Shown here in pieces: positions 13,510 to 14,320 of a stretch of 14,320 nt of DNA. How positions within the stretch are numbered: the stretch's first letter is position 1; the number at the start of each line of letters is the position of its first letter. The position numbers were made by a program, and so were the translations under genes. This DNA comes from Phytoactinopolyspora endophytica (GTDB taxonomy: Bacteria; Actinomycetota; Actinomycetes; Jiangellales; Jiangellaceae), in the NCBI RefSeq assembly GCF_004138495.1, contig NZ_ML142849.1, forward strand, positions 164,701-179,020, given 5' to 3'. The notes below the pieces were generated by a model that searched no databases, was not told the origin of the DNA, and saw nothing but the letters and a program-made list of their open reading frames with translations.

Positions 13510-14268
13510 CTATTGGCGCGCCAACCGGCTCAGCCGTGCGTCGATGCCCTGCCGGCGCGCACGGGCGATCACCGACGACTGTGGATCAAGCCGGCCCTGT
13601 GCGCCAAGCCGGTAGAGCTGGATTCCCAAGGCGGTGACCCACATGCTCGCGACGACGGCGATCCCGCGCTGAAGGGCGCCCACCCATCCCACCAGGACCG
13701 GCGAGCTCATCAGAGTGAACAGCAGCAATGTCAGGATCCCGCTGACCGCGGACGGCAGATACATGTGCCGCCATCCTTCACTCCGATGGGCGCTGCGCGA
13801 GATCAGCAGCTGAGACGCGCCCGCGACGACGAACGTCACGGCGGCGACGACGTCGTGCACAGCGTGGTATCCGGAGATCTCCCCCATGCCTACCTTGATG
13901 GAGCAGGCCGGCAGCTGGACGCCACAGTCGTGGCGCATCACACCCGCGAGCAGGACGCCCAAACCGCTCAGCAGGACTCCGAGCGAACCCACCCGACCAA
14001 GGTTGTCGTTGAACGAGAAGATCAGCCCAGCCCCCAGGGACATGACACCGACCCCGAACATCACCAGGGCGAGGATCATGATCCACGGGTCGACCGCTCC
14101 GACCGCCGCCAGGGAACTGATGTAGTCGCTACGAGGGTTGTAGTGGTCTTGCAGACCTCCCGCGACCAGCCACCCGAGGGTGAAGATCAGCGCACCGCCG
14201 ACCGATGCCACGGCCAGCCAGGTGAATATGTTCCGTCTGCGAGACCACTCGGCCACGAACGCCACCAT
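13510..14268 (-). CDS. DUF998-family integral membrane protein
   Basis: This 252-residue protein has six to seven hydrophobic segments (about 14-38, 62-85, 92-110, 137-157, 170-188, 203-220). It carries family-type landmarks: YNPRSDYISSLAA after the first helix, RHDCGVQLPAC in a loop near 112-122, and HAVHDVVAAVTF at 135-146. The ATG at 14268 gives a positively charged, cytoplasmic-style N-terminus; a GGGGTGAG stretch upstream is an imperfect ribosome-binding site. The biochemical function of DUF998 proteins is not established. It is upstream of the imine-reductase pair on the same strand, but a 154-bp gap with a hairpin argues against tight coupling. Confidence 0.82.
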   Translation of the reverse strand: MVAFVAEWSRRRNIFTWLAVASVGGALIFTLGWLVAGGLQDHYNPRSDYISSLAAVGAVDPWIMILALVMFGVGVMSLGAGLIFSFNDNLGRVGSLGVLLSGLGVLLAGVMRHDCGVQLPACSIKVGMGEISGYHAVHDVVAAVTFVVAGASQLLISRSAHRSEGWRHMYLPSAVSGILTLLLFTLMSSPVLVGWVGALQRGIAVVASMWVTALGIQLYRLGAQGRLDPQSSVIARARRQGIDARLSRLARQ

Positions 14269-14320
14269 CGAGAATCGCTCACCCCATTCATCAGGGTTCC
14301 GGCATTCCGAACCGGTTCCG

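Overview
The window is about 14.3 kb of high-GC DNA with dense coding, GTG and TTG starts, and MarR-GNAT, DUF998 and imine-reductase families typical of filamentous actinomycetes. This points to an actinobacterium (Streptomyces, Micromonospora or Streptosporangium-like). That assignment comes from style and gene families; there is no rRNA or other marker here. No tRNA, rRNA, CRISPR array or transposase was seen.

Left block (1-5047) is a glycan-modification or natural-product tailoring region. A leftward operon holds a membrane-anchored coiled-coil methyltransferase (3321 to 2215), a 735-residue protein with two fused glycosyltransferase modules (2215 to 8), and the first codons of a third gene (8 to 1). 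Each joins the next by a one-base stop/start overlap. Diverging from it are a PAPS-dependent sulfotransferase (3543-4298) and a second SAM methyltransferase (4343-5047). The 221-bp gap between the two units carries a 10-bp perfect inverted repeat, a second 7-bp inverted repeat, and -10 boxes so close to both start codons that both transcripts may be leaderless.

Middle block (5162-8758) looks like a self-contained cassette: an AraC-type regulator with a cupin-type sensor domain, diverging from a metallo-beta-lactamase-fold hydrolase and a DHA2-type MFS exporter. A very small open frame lies between the hydrolase and the exporter. To its right is a wrecked acyltransferase-3 gene (about 8811-9348) that has lost both ends, which suggests that rearrangement joined this cassette to the region on the right.

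Right block (8811-14268) is entirely leftward: the acyltransferase remnant, a UDP-glucose 6-dehydrogenase-like enzyme, a MarR-GNAT fusion, a complete imine-reductase-family oxidoreductase, a second copy of only the C-terminal domain of that family (translationally coupled to the complete one), and a DUF998 membrane protein. The UDP-sugar dehydrogenase could supply uronic acid to the glycosyltransferases of the left block, but shared function across the cassette is inference.

The items most worth following up are the coupled Rossmann-less imine-reductase half gene, the two-module glycosyltransferase with its anchored methyltransferase, and the palindromes in the divergent region.
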